Origin: Rickettsiales bacterium
Lineage (GTDB): Bacteria > Pseudomonadota > Alphaproteobacteria > Rickettsiales > UBA1997
Direction of reading: 5' to 3'
Assembly: GCA_947487845.1 (NCBI GenBank)
Contig: CANKYC010000013.1
Location: forward strand, 1 to 18,773
Length of the DNA: 18,773 bases
Of the stretch, positions 7,360 through 14,336 are shown piece after piece. The position numbers were made by a program, and so were the translations under genes. The stretch's first letter is position 1; each line of letters starts with the position of its first letter. A model generated the notes under the pieces. It saw only the letters and a list, made by a program, of their open reading frames with translations. It did no database searches and was not told the origin of the DNA.

Positions 7360-8292
7360 ATGAATATAATCCTTGCCAAGCCACGCGGATTCTGTGCTGG
7401 CGTAACTCGTGCAATTGAAACCGTTGAAAAAGCTCTCGCTAAATTTGGTCCGCCAATTTATGTGCGCCACGAAATTGTGCATAATAAATTTGTAGTCGAA
7501 TCATTACGCAAAAAAGGTGCAATTTTTGTTGATGAAGTTGATCAAATTCCTGTCGGCGCAATTACAATTTTTTCAGCTCACGGTGTTTCTGATCGTGTTG
7601 AAGAAGATTCGCTGGCACGGGGTTTAGATGTAATTGACGCAACTTGTCCGCTGGTTAGTAAAGTGCATCGCGAAGCTAAAAAGTATGAAGAAGAAAATTA
7701 TGAAATAATCTTGATTGGTCATAAAGGTCACCCAGAAGTTGAAGGCACTAGCGGCCGCGTAAAAAAAGACGTGATTTTGGTGACTGATGAAAATGATGCG
7801 CGCACAGTTGAGATAAAGCATCCTGAAAAAATCGCTTACGTAACTCAAACTACTTTAAGCGTTGATGACACTAAAAAAATCGTCGAGATTTTAGAAAAAA
7901 GATTTCCGCAAATGCAGCTTGGGCTCGCAACTAAAGATATTTGCTACGCCACTCAAAACCGCCAAGACGCGGTACGATCTCTCTCAAAAATGGTGGATAT
8001 TTTATTGGTTATCGGTGCAAAAAATAGTTCAAATTCGAACCGCCTAAGAGATTTGGGCGAAGAATGTGGATTACCATCTTATTTGATTAATGGCGGTTCT
8101 AACGTTGATCCTAAATGGTTTGAGAATGTAAAAACTATTGGTCTAACAGCGGGAGCTTCGGCGCCAGAAGTTTTGGTTCAAGACGTTGTAAATAAAATAA
8201 AAGAAATTTCTAAAAGCGAAGTTGCGGTGTCAGATATGAATGGCATTACGGAAAATACTTTTTTTGTTTTGCCAAGAAAGGTCAGGAAATAG
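7360..8292 (+). CDS. ispH: 4-hydroxy-3-methylbut-2-enyl diphosphate reductase
   Basis: 310 residues, normal length. This is the last enzyme of the MEP isoprenoid pathway. It reduces HMBPP to isopentenyl and dimethylallyl diphosphate in the cytoplasm. The iron-sulfur ligands are C12 (RGFCAGV), C96 (DATCPLV) and C195 (KDICYATQNRQ). Substrate-binding motifs RHEIVHN, SAHGVS and GHKGHPEVEGT, the SSNSNRL loop and TAGASAP are all present, so it should be active. The start is ATG 7360; no Shine-Dalgarno is seen. The gene is monocistronic and convergent with pheT, with a shared terminator between them. Confidence 0.98.
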   Translation: MNIILAKPRGFCAGVTRAIETVEKALAKFGPPIYVRHEIVHNKFVVESLRKKGAIFVDEVDQIPVGAITIFSAHGVSDRVEEDSLARGLDVIDATCPLVSKVHREAKKYEEENYEIILIGHKGHPEVEGTSGRVKKDVILVTDENDARTVEIKHPEKIAYVTQTTLSVDDTKKIVEILEKRFPQMQLGLATKDICYATQNRQDAVRSLSKMVDILLVIGAKNSSNSNRLRDLGEECGLPSYLINGGSNVDPKWFENVKTIGLTAGASAPEVLVQDVVNKIKEISKSEVAVSDMNGITENTFFVLPRKVRK

Positions 8293-8295
8293 TCA

Positions 8296-8324
8296 GGCAG
8301 TTCACCTTATTCCTCGTGAATGCC
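8296..8324. repeat. Imperfect hairpin just after ispH
   Basis: GGCAGTTCAC (8296-8305) pairs with GTGAATGCC (8316-8324) with one bulged base. It may be a worn palindromic repeat, or part of the transcription end of ispH together with the hairpin at 8327-8349. Confidence 0.5.
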
Positions 8325-8325
8325 G

Positions 8326-8350
8326 AAAAATAGCCGTTTAGGCTATTTTA
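8326..8350. terminator. Bidirectional terminator between ispH and pheT
   Basis: AAAATAGCC (8327-8335), loop GTTTA, GGCTATTTT (8341-8349): a perfect 9-bp stem with A and T tracts giving a U-tail in both directions. The minus-strand arm overlaps the pheT stop codon (8348-8350). Confidence 0.85.
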
Positions 8351-10735
8351 TCTAAGCGTCGCGCCATAAAATTTCTCAACTGCATCAATAATTTTTTTGC
8401 TAATCATATCAATTTCTTCCGAGGTTAAAGTTTTTTCAATTGGCTGAATTCTGACTCGCAAAGCCACTGATTTTTTATCTTCGGCAATATTTTTCCCGCT
8501 GAAAATATCGAAAATATTAACTTCTTTAATTAGTTGTTTATCGCAATTGGCAATAGTTTTCACCAAATCTCCAATCGCCTGATCTTTATTTACTAAAAAC
8601 GCAAAATCACGTTCTACAGCTTGTAAATCATTAATTACGAATGCTTTGCGCGTGCTTGATTTTTGTTGCGTTGGCAAGGAATCAACGAAAATTTCAAAAG
8701 CATTAACGCGGTTTTTTAAATCAAATTTCTTAGCAATCGCCGGATGAATTTCGCCAAAATAACCAATTAAATTTTTACCTAATTTTAAAGCGGCAAAGCG
8801 ATGAGGGTGATAATATTTTGGGGAATTTTCGCTAATCATTTGCAGGCTTTCAGCACGCAGACCAAAAATTTCTAACACATCAAGAAAATCTTTTTTTACA
8901 TCAAAAACATCGAAATCACGATTATCATGATAATGATTTTGTTCTTTATTTTTTCCAGCGCGAATGCCTGAAATCATTAATTTCTGACCATCTAAAAAAA
9001 CATTTCCGATTTCAAAAAGTGAAAGATCAGAAAAATTTCTTAAAGAATTTCTTTTGTAAGATTCAAGTAAACCAATCATCAAATTCGGGCGCATATGATT
9101 TAACTCGATGCTGATTGGATTTTTTAAAATTAATTTTTCATTTTTCTCGGCAAAAATTTCGACTAAATTTGCATCAACAAATGACCAATTAATAGTTTCG
9201 ATCATGCCTTGCGAAGCCAGATAAGATCTAACTTTATGAAGAATGTTAATTTCTTTTTTCTCTACAATTTTATCATCCATTTTGTCATCCTGATCTTGAT
9301 TCAGGATTTGTTTCTTAATTTGATCGTAACCAAAAATTCTCGCTACTTCTTCAACTAAATCTTCTGAACCATTGATGTCATGACGATGCGATGGAATTGT
9401 GATTAAAAATTTTTCTGCAGCAATTTTTTCTAAGCCAAATCCTAAATCAGTCAAAATCTTTACAGCCTTTTCTGACGGCACTTCAACGCTGATTAATTTT
9501 TTGATTTTAGCCAAATCAAATTCAACTTTTTTGACTTCAGTTTTTTTGCCAACAATTTTTGTTTCACTAACTTCGCCGCCGCAAATTTCTAAAATTAATT
9601 GTGTCGCTAAATCAATGCCGCTTTCACAAGTATTTTCATCAACACCTCTTTCGAAGCGAAATCTGGCATCGGATAAAATATTTAATTTACGTCCAGAATA
9701 AGCAATCGCGAAAGGCGCAAAAAAAGCCGCTTCAAGCAATATTTCCGAAGTTTCTAAATCACAGGAAGAATTTAGAGATCCAATAACTCCAGCAATTCCA
9801 ACTAGTTTTTTAGAATCAGAAATTACGAGTATTTTTTCATCCAAAACATATTCTTCTTTTTTTAGTGAAGTGAATTTTTCATCATTTTTAGCAAAACGAA
9901 TTTCAAGCGCGCCATCAATTTTTTTGGCATCATAAGCATGCATCGGGCGATTTAGCGAAAGCATCACATAATTAGTGATATCAACGATTGCCGAGATTGA
10001 ATTTGAACCAAGTGCCGTTAATTTTTCTTTCAACCATTTTGGTGATTCGCAGTTTTTTACATTTTTTATCGAGCGAAAAGCGGCGTAATTGCAGGCTGAT
10101 TCCGCTTCATTTTTTACTTCAATTGGAAAAGAAAATTGGGGCGAAATTTTTTTGATTTCCAGATTTTTTAAAGTGCCAATTTCAGTTGCGGCTAAGTCGC
10201 GCGCGATTCCGCAAATTCCTAAACAATCTCCGCGATTTGGCGTAACGTTAATTTCAATCACTGCGTCATTTAAGGCGTAAACTTCAGTAATTTTGCTGCC
10301 GATTTCCCATTTTTCATCAATTTCAATAATTCCAGCATCTTCATTTCCTAAACTTAATTCACGCGCTGAACACAACATTCCATTGCTTTCAACGCCGGCG
10401 ATTTTGGCTTTTTTAATTACCATTTGGTTAGAGGGAATTACTGATCCAATTGGCGCGTAAGCAACTTTTAAACCAGTTCTGGCATTTGCGGCGCCGCAAA
10501 TAATTTGTAGCGGAGTTGGAGAATCAGAAGTTTGAACTTGGCAGATTTTTAATTTAGTAGAATTTTCGTGCGGATTGGCGGTGATAATTTTGGCAACTGT
10601 AAAAGGTGCAAGAATTTTGGCTTTATCTTCAACTGATTCAACTTCCAATCCGATGCTGGTTAATTTATTGCAGATCTTTTCGAGGGAAGCGGAAGTATTG
10701 AGATATTCTTTAAGCCAAGAGAGAGTAAGTTTCAT
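8348..10735 (-). CDS. pheT: Phenylalanine-tRNA ligase beta subunit
   Basis: 795 residues, full length. The beta subunit pairs with PheS in the alpha2beta2 enzyme that charges tRNA-Phe, and carries the editing site. In order: an N-terminal helix region, an OB-fold tRNA-binding domain (about 40-150, NGMLCSARELSLG), the B3/B4 editing domain (about 207-380), the B5 domain (about 401-470, IPSHRHDINGSEDLVEEVAR), the catalytic-like domain, and a C-terminal ferredoxin-fold anticodon-binding domain (about 703-795). Residues 477-494 are a charged insert made by a palindromic repeat. pheS, usually the gene before it, is absent. The ATG lies only 6 bases after the atpF stop, so pheT seems to be transcribed as the last gene of the Fo operon. 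Confidence 0.98.
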   Translation of the reverse strand: MKLTLSWLKEYLNTSASLEKICNKLTSIGLEVESVEDKAKILAPFTVAKIITANPHENSTKLKICQVQTSDSPTPLQIICGAANARTGLKVAYAPIGSVIPSNQMVIKKAKIAGVESNGMLCSARELSLGNEDAGIIEIDEKWEIGSKITEVYALNDAVIEINVTPNRGDCLGICGIARDLAATEIGTLKNLEIKKISPQFSFPIEVKNEAESACNYAAFRSIKNVKNCESPKWLKEKLTALGSNSISAIVDITNYVMLSLNRPMHAYDAKKIDGALEIRFAKNDEKFTSLKKEEYVLDEKILVISDSKKLVGIAGVIGSLNSSCDLETSEILLEAAFFAPFAIAYSGRKLNILSDARFRFERGVDENTCESGIDLATQLILEICGGEVSETKIVGKKTEVKKVEFDLAKIKKLISVEVPSEKAVKILTDLGFGLEKIAAEKFLITIPSHRHDINGSEDLVEEVARIFGYDQIKKQILNQDQDDKMDDKIVEKKEINILHKVRSYLASQGMIETINWSFVDANLVEIFAEKNEKLILKNPISIELNHMRPNLMIGLLESYKRNSLRNFSDLSLFEIGNVFLDGQKLMISGIRAGKNKEQNHYHDNRDFDVFDVKKDFLDVLEIFGLRAESLQMISENSPKYYHPHRFAALKLGKNLIGYFGEIHPAIAKKFDLKNRVNAFEIFVDSLPTQQKSSTRKAFVINDLQAVERDFAFLVNKDQAIGDLVKTIANCDKQLIKEVNIFDIFSGKNIAEDKKSVALRVRIQPIEKTLTSEEIDMISKKIIDAVEKFYGATLR
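9286..9307. repeat. Palindromic repeat fragment inside pheT
   Basis: ATCCTGA (9287-9293) and TCAGGAT (9301-9307) form a 7-bp stem preceded by GTC. The type GTCATCCTGA...TCAGGAT is familiar as a dispersed intergenic palindrome in several bacterial groups. Here it is read in frame as a charged loop between the B5 and catalytic-like domains, where added length should be tolerated. Confidence 0.6.
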
Positions 10736-10741
10736 GAAATT

Positions 10742-11218
10742 TTAAACAGTTTTTTCCAAATCCTGCATCGCTTGAGCAAATAATTGCTCGTGATTAACTG
10801 ATGTTAATTCTTTGCTGATATTCTCAGATAAATTAGCAATCGCCAAGGCAACGATTTTGGATTTAATTTCACGAATCGCCGAAGCTTCTTCAATTTGAAT
10901 ACGATTCAGGGCGGCAGCAGTTTTTTTAGCAATTTCTGATTCAACCATTTGTTTTGATTCTGCCGCATATTTTTGCGCTTCATCTTGTGCATCTTTCATC
11001 AATTTTTGGGAATAGTTTTCCGATTCTTTTTGATATTTCTCAGCTTTGGCTAAAAGTTGAATCGCTTTTTCTTTCATTTCTTTTGCCGCTAAAATTTCTT
11101 CCGCAATTGATTTAGATTTATCGCCCAAAGCTTTAGAAATTTTTGGGTTTACATATTTAATGACAAGTAGAACGAAAGCAGTGAATGCAACCGCTAACCA
11201 GAATTTTTCGTTTAACAT
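10742..11218 (-). CDS. atpF: ATP synthase Fo subunit b
   Basis: 158 residues. One N-terminal membrane helix (about 5-21, FWLAVAFTAFVLLVI) is followed by a long charged coiled coil to the C-terminus. This is the peripheral stalk that links the a subunit to F1 through delta. The opening LNEKFWLAVAF identifies b rather than b'. It lies 20 bases after the b' gene and 6 bases before pheT. Confidence 0.93.
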   Translation of the reverse strand: MLNEKFWLAVAFTAFVLLVIKYVNPKISKALGDKSKSIAEEILAAKEMKEKAIQLLAKAEKYQKESENYSQKLMKDAQDEAQKYAAESKQMVESEIAKKTAAALNRIQIEEASAIREIKSKIVALAIANLSENISKELTSVNHEQLFAQAMQDLEKTV

Positions 11219-11238
11219 TTTTTCCCTTTTTTAGTAAT

Positions 11239-11679
11239 TTAATTTGCGCGAGACAAGAATTTTTCTTTAATTTTTTGAACCAGATTTTTTACTGCGGTTT
11301 CGCTTTGAGCATTGGTTTTTTCAATAAAAGCGTGCAATTCTTGGCGTGATTTTTTAGCAGTTTGGTCAATTTTTTCTTTCAGATCTTCGATTAATTTTTC
11401 TCTTTCTTTTGCTGCATTTTTAGCGGTTTCATCAAGCTTGGTTTGATATTGATGATTTGCTTCTCTTCTTAATTTTTCAGTTCGGATTTGAAGATCATTA
11501 ATTTTGCTATCAAGCTCATGAGCTGAAGCAAGATCGGCATCAATCACGCGTTTTCTTTCTTTCAAAATATTGGTAATTCTTGGCAAAATGATGCAGGCAA
11601 CAAAGGTGTAAAGCACCGCGAAGCAAATTAAAAACCAGAAAATTTGTGGAATATAAGTTGAGATATCTAACTGAGGCAT
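11239..11679 (-). CDS. atpF': ATP synthase Fo subunit b'
   Basis: 146 residues. It opens with MPQLDISTYIPQIFWFLICF, the typical b' start in alphaproteobacteria, with a membrane helix at about 12-32 and then a charged coiled coil (about 40-140). It pairs with subunit b as a heterodimeric peripheral stalk. A b/b' pair is usual in alphaproteobacteria, cyanobacteria and chloroplasts. A strong hairpin separates it from atpE. Confidence 0.93.
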   Translation of the reverse strand: MPQLDISTYIPQIFWFLICFAVLYTFVACIILPRITNILKERKRVIDADLASAHELDSKINDLQIRTEKLRREANHQYQTKLDETAKNAAKEREKLIEDLKEKIDQTAKKSRQELHAFIEKTNAQSETAVKNLVQKIKEKFLSRAN

Positions 11680-11702
11680 TTTTTAAAAATTTTTTAATAA
11701 AC

Positions 11703-11732
11703 CGCTTTGGAAAAATTTCTTTCTCCAAAGCG
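11703..11732 (-). promoter_or_regulatory. Hairpin between atpE and atpF'
   Basis: CGCTTTGGA (11703-11711) and TCCAAAGCG (11724-11732) form a perfect 9-bp stem with a 12-base loop, 24 bases after the atpE stop. Read leftward it is followed by AT-rich sequence with T runs, so it could be a leaky terminator or a 3' stabiliser. Either would favour atpE mRNA over the genes downstream. Confidence 0.65.
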
Positions 11733-11756
11733 ATTCAATTTAAATCGTAAGTGAAT

Positions 11757-11996
11757 TTATGAGAACATAACAAGGAACGCCAAAAGTACAGCGAAGATAC
11801 CCATAGCTTCAGCAAGACCGGCAGCGATATAGATATATTTTTCCAATTTAGGAGCGGCAGATGGATTTCTTGCGATTGAATTGAAGAAAGATCCGAAGAT
11901 GTTTCCAATTGCAATAGCTGCACCAGCCATACCAATTGAGCACAAACCAACGCCGATATATTTAAACGCGGTATAATTAACTACTACTTCTTCCAT
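11757..11996 (-). CDS. atpE: ATP synthase Fo subunit c
   Basis: 79 residues, two membrane helices joined by the polar loop RNP (43-45). Proton-binding E63 is in AEAMGIFAVLLAF. The glycine-rich first helix (GVGLCSIGMAGAAIAIG) packs the c ring. No sodium-binding pattern is evident, so the coupling ion is probably H+. The start ATG follows AGGT at a suitable distance. The gene has hairpins in both flanking gaps. Confidence 0.97.
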   Translation of the reverse strand: MEEVVVNYTAFKYIGVGLCSIGMAGAAIAIGNIFGSFFNSIARNPSAAPKLEKYIYIAAGLAEAMGIFAVLLAFLVMFS

Positions 11997-12044
11997 GTTT
12001 TACCTATTTTTTAAGATCCTGCAAAAACCCATTGATCGGGAATT

Positions 12045-12069
12045 ATTTGGCGCGCAGGGATAGCCAAAT
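12045..12069 (-). promoter_or_regulatory. Hairpin between atpB and atpE
   Basis: ATTTGGC (12045-12051) and GCCAAAT (12063-12069) form a perfect 7-bp stem with an 11-base loop in the 80-base gap, 8 bases past the atpB stop on the mRNA. There is no T-tail. A processing or stability site is more likely than a terminator. Confidence 0.5.
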
Positions 12070-12076
12070 TTCGGTA

Positions 12077-12892
12077 TTAATGTTCTCTAGTTGCTTCACC
12101 TAAGTAAGCGCAAACAAGGATTGCAAAAATATATGCTTGTAAAACGGCAACGAATAATTCGAAACCAGTCATGATAATGCTGAATAAAAAAGGCAGAGTT
12201 CCAAAAATTATGCCAAGTGAAATGATGAAACCAGCAACAACTTTAAGCAATACGTGACCTGCAACCATGTTGGCAAAAAGACGAACGGAAAGTGTAACTG
12301 GGCGAATTAAGAATGAGAAAAACTCGATTGCGAAAATTACAGGAGCCATCCAAAGCGGCACGCCGCTTGGTAAAAACATGTGTAAAAACCCGAAAAATCC
12401 GTTACGGGCAATTGCGAAAATCGTGATGGTTACAAATGCCAACATAGCAAGAGAAAGTGTCACCGCAATTTGGCTGGTTGAAGTGAAACTGTAAGGAGTC
12501 ATACCCAAAAGGTTGCACATCAAAATGAAGAAGAACAAACTGAAAACTAATGGAAAAAATTTAGTTCCTTCATCGCCAATTGTGCCTTTGATGATGTCGA
12601 AAACGAAATTGTAAATTGATTCAGCGATAACCTGAATTTTTGAAGGAATTAAAGATTTTTTTCTGGTTGCAAAAAGCATGAATGTAATCGCCAAGAAAGT
12701 TGCAATCACCATGTAAAGAGCGGAATTAGTGAAGCTGATATCAAATTTTCCGATATGCAAATCGAAGATTTTATGAACTTCAAATTGCGCCAAGGGATTA
12801 TGTTTAGCGGTTTCATGCGTTGCAGTTTCAATTACCTCAACGGCAGAGTTGGGCGCAACGTTTTCTTGAATTACTTGAGTTTGACCAGACAT
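12077..12892 (-). CDS. atpB: ATP synthase Fo subunit a
   Basis: 271 residues, five to six membrane helices. The key residues of the proton half-channels are seen: R204 in SVRLFANMVAGH, E245 and Q252 in the last helix region (GFELFVAVLQAY), and the NLLGMTPYSF motif. The first 35 residues are a variable cytoplasmic tail. This is the first gene of the minus-strand Fo operon. No atpI precedes it, although that gene often does in alphaproteobacteria. A good promoter lies 112-140 bases upstream. Confidence 0.97.
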   Translation of the reverse strand: MSGQTQVIQENVAPNSAVEVIETATHETAKHNPLAQFEVHKIFDLHIGKFDISFTNSALYMVIATFLAITFMLFATRKKSLIPSKIQVIAESIYNFVFDIIKGTIGDEGTKFFPLVFSLFFFILMCNLLGMTPYSFTSTSQIAVTLSLAMLAFVTITIFAIARNGFFGFLHMFLPSGVPLWMAPVIFAIEFFSFLIRPVTLSVRLFANMVAGHVLLKVVAGFIISLGIIFGTLPFLFSIIMTGFELFVAVLQAYIFAILVCAYLGEATREH

Positions 12893-13003
12893 TTGAAAAT
12901 TTGTTGGATTTTTTAAAAAGGTTTGTGATTTTATGGTGCTTTGAGCTGATTTTTAAAACTTGTATGAAAGCTTGATTATCAACGATCTAAAAATGAAGCG
13001 GGC

Positions 13004-13032
13004 AAAATATTTCTGACCCAAAAAAAAGTCAA
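13004..13032 (-). promoter_or_regulatory. Promoter of the atpBEF'F-pheT operon
   Basis: On the minus strand TTGACT (13032-13027), a 17-base spacer and TATTTT (13009-13004). The start would be near 12997, giving a leader of about 105 bases before atpB. The -35 lies 3 bp before the divergent ialB start codon, so polymerase binding here would also cover the ialB translation start region of the DNA. Confidence 0.6.
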
Positions 13033-13035
13033 GTT

Positions 13036-13638
13036 ATGAAATTTACAAAATTATTTAAAATATTTTTAAACCCAGTCAATTTGACCCCGAGCTTGTCGAA
13101 GGGTGATTCTGCGGATGGGCTTGAATCAACCTTCAACAGGCTTGGGGTGACATTGGGTTTTACTGTTTTGTTTTTATTTTTTGGAATTGATCTTCAGGCT
13201 CAAGAACTCCAAGCCAAATTTCAGGACTGGAATGTTTTTAAAACCGAAAGAGGAGATAAAACCGTTTGTTATGTGGCTTCGTTGCCGATAAAGCGTGGCG
13301 GTAATTCTGACAAAAGAGGCGAGCCATTTTTTTTAGTCACCAATATTGAAAATGATGCTGATGAAATCAGCGTCTCATCTGGTTTTATCTATAACAAGAA
13401 ATCAGACGTGGAAATTTCTTTTGGTTCAAAAAAATTCTATCTTTTCCCTTTCAACACCTTGGCTTGGGCCAATGACAAAAATGATGATATTGACGTTATT
13501 AAAGAAATGCAAAAACATGACGATCTGGTCGTAAGCGCTGTGGCGCGTGACGGCAAGATTGCAACTGATACTTATTCTTTGATCGGTTTTATTCAGGCTT
13601 ATTCCAAAATGAAAGAAACATGTAAGGGTTTGAGATGA
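13036..13638 (+). CDS. ialB: IalB-family periplasmic protein with repeat-split signal peptide
   Basis: 200 residues. The mature part (about 57-198) follows the invasion-associated locus B pattern: FQDWNVF, VCYVASLP with C78, FLVTNIENDADEISVSSGF, KKSDVEISFGSKKFYLF, LAWAND, TDTYSLIGF, and a C-terminal C196. IalB was named for red-cell invasion in Bartonella, but the family is widespread in alphaproteobacteria with no general function known. The leader is odd: the positive start MKFTKLFKIF and the hydrophobic core FTVLFLFFGIDLQAQ are separated by about 31 polar residues encoded by a palindromic repeat. Removing them restores an ordinary signal peptide. The symbol reflects family membership only. 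Confidence 0.88.
   Translation: MKFTKLFKIFLNPVNLTPSLSKGDSADGLESTFNRLGVTLGFTVLFLFFGIDLQAQELQAKFQDWNVFKTERGDKTVCYVASLPIKRGGNSDKRGEPFFLVTNIENDADEISVSSGFIYNKKSDVEISFGSKKFYLFPFNTLAWANDKNDDIDVIKEMQKHDDLVVSAVARDGKIATDTYSLIGFIQAYSKMKETCKGLR
13069..13159. repeat. Palindromic element inserted in frame in the ialB leader
   Basis: Arms of 32 bp (13078-13109 and 13123-13154) are complementary except for about six mismatches around a 13-base loop. The ends AACCCA and TGGGTT are also inverted. The core CCCCGAGCTTGTCGAAGGGT belongs to a palindrome type seen between genes in many alphaproteobacteria. The element keeps the frame and adds about 30 codons, like the in-frame palindromic elements of Rickettsia. 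Confidence 0.8.
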
Positions 13639-14165
13639 TGAATATCGACTCTCTTTTAACTGTAAAAAATTCTTTGCCTATTTTGATTGTGATTTTTATC
13701 ACGGTCTTCTGTTTGATTTTACTGACGCGGATAATTTTATCCTTTTTGTTAAATCAAGCCTATAAACGCTATCTCGCACTTAAAGAATTTGGTAAAAGCA
13801 AACTACCTTCAGCAAAAAAAGACTTCATCAAAGAAGATGAAGAATTGATGAAAGTTAAGGCAGAAATTCCGCGCGCCCATTCGCAAGTGAAAGCCGAAAT
13901 GAAAGAGCGCGGGCCTCAAAATGGAAGTTACGAAATAATTCCATCATTAGAGCAAGAGCGGGCGAGACATGAATTGAGTGAAGTAAATATTGTTGATATC
14001 GTGAAACCGGTTGGTTTTTGGACTTCAATGATTCTTGGTCAAAAATTAACTTATCTAATCCAGTCAGCGCAAATTTTAAATAAACGCGGTGATAAAGGTT
14101 TTTGGGCAAGCATGATCGAAGCCAAAGAGCGCGAAGCTGGAAGACAACATTCTCGCGGTAGATAG
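13635..14165 (+). CDS. Small membrane-anchored protein of unknown function
   Basis: 176 residues. One N-terminal membrane helix (about 13-38) is followed by a charged cytoplasmic or periplasmic part. The C-terminal end GFWASMIEAKEREAGRQHSRGR-like stretch is rich in Arg and Gly. I recognise no domain. The ATG overlaps the ialB stop (ATGATGA, 4-base overlap), so the two genes are probably translationally coupled and their products may work at the same membrane. An alternative start is the next codon, also ATG. Confidence 0.75.
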   Translation: MMNIDSLLTVKNSLPILIVIFITVFCLILLTRIILSFLLNQAYKRYLALKEFGKSKLPSAKKDFIKEDEELMKVKAEIPRAHSQVKAEMKERGPQNGSYEIIPSLEQERARHELSEVNIVDIVKPVGFWTSMILGQKLTYLIQSAQILNKRGDKGFWASMIEAKEREAGRQHSRGR

Positions 14166-14304
14166 AACCTCTTGAAAAACCGTCTTTCTTGGTGATTTTG
14201 TCGTTAGTTAAGAATTTTGAAACTCACTTACTGTTGTACGCTCAAGTTTCAAAATTCTTAACTGCCTAAAAATCCCTCGGGAAATCCTGGTTTTTTAAGA
14301 GGTT
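14166..14304. repeat. 139-bp nested palindrome
   Basis: Outer arms of 16 bp (14166-14181 and 14289-14304, one mismatch) enclose inner arms of 19 bp, AGTTAAGAATTTTGAAACT (14206-14224) and its exact complement (14245-14263). The segments between outer and inner arms also align imperfectly, so the whole can fold as one long stem with a 20-base loop. It begins right at the stop of the upstream gene and ends 32 bases before the ankyrin gene. It could act as a terminator and may be a dispersed MITE-like element. Confidence 0.85.
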
Positions 14305-14336
14305 TTGTAATTCTTAAAAATTTAATAAAATCAAAA

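Noticed and set aside
11540..11950. Minus-strand frames overlapping atpE and atpF'
   Set aside because: They are out-of-frame shadows of genes with clear family signatures.
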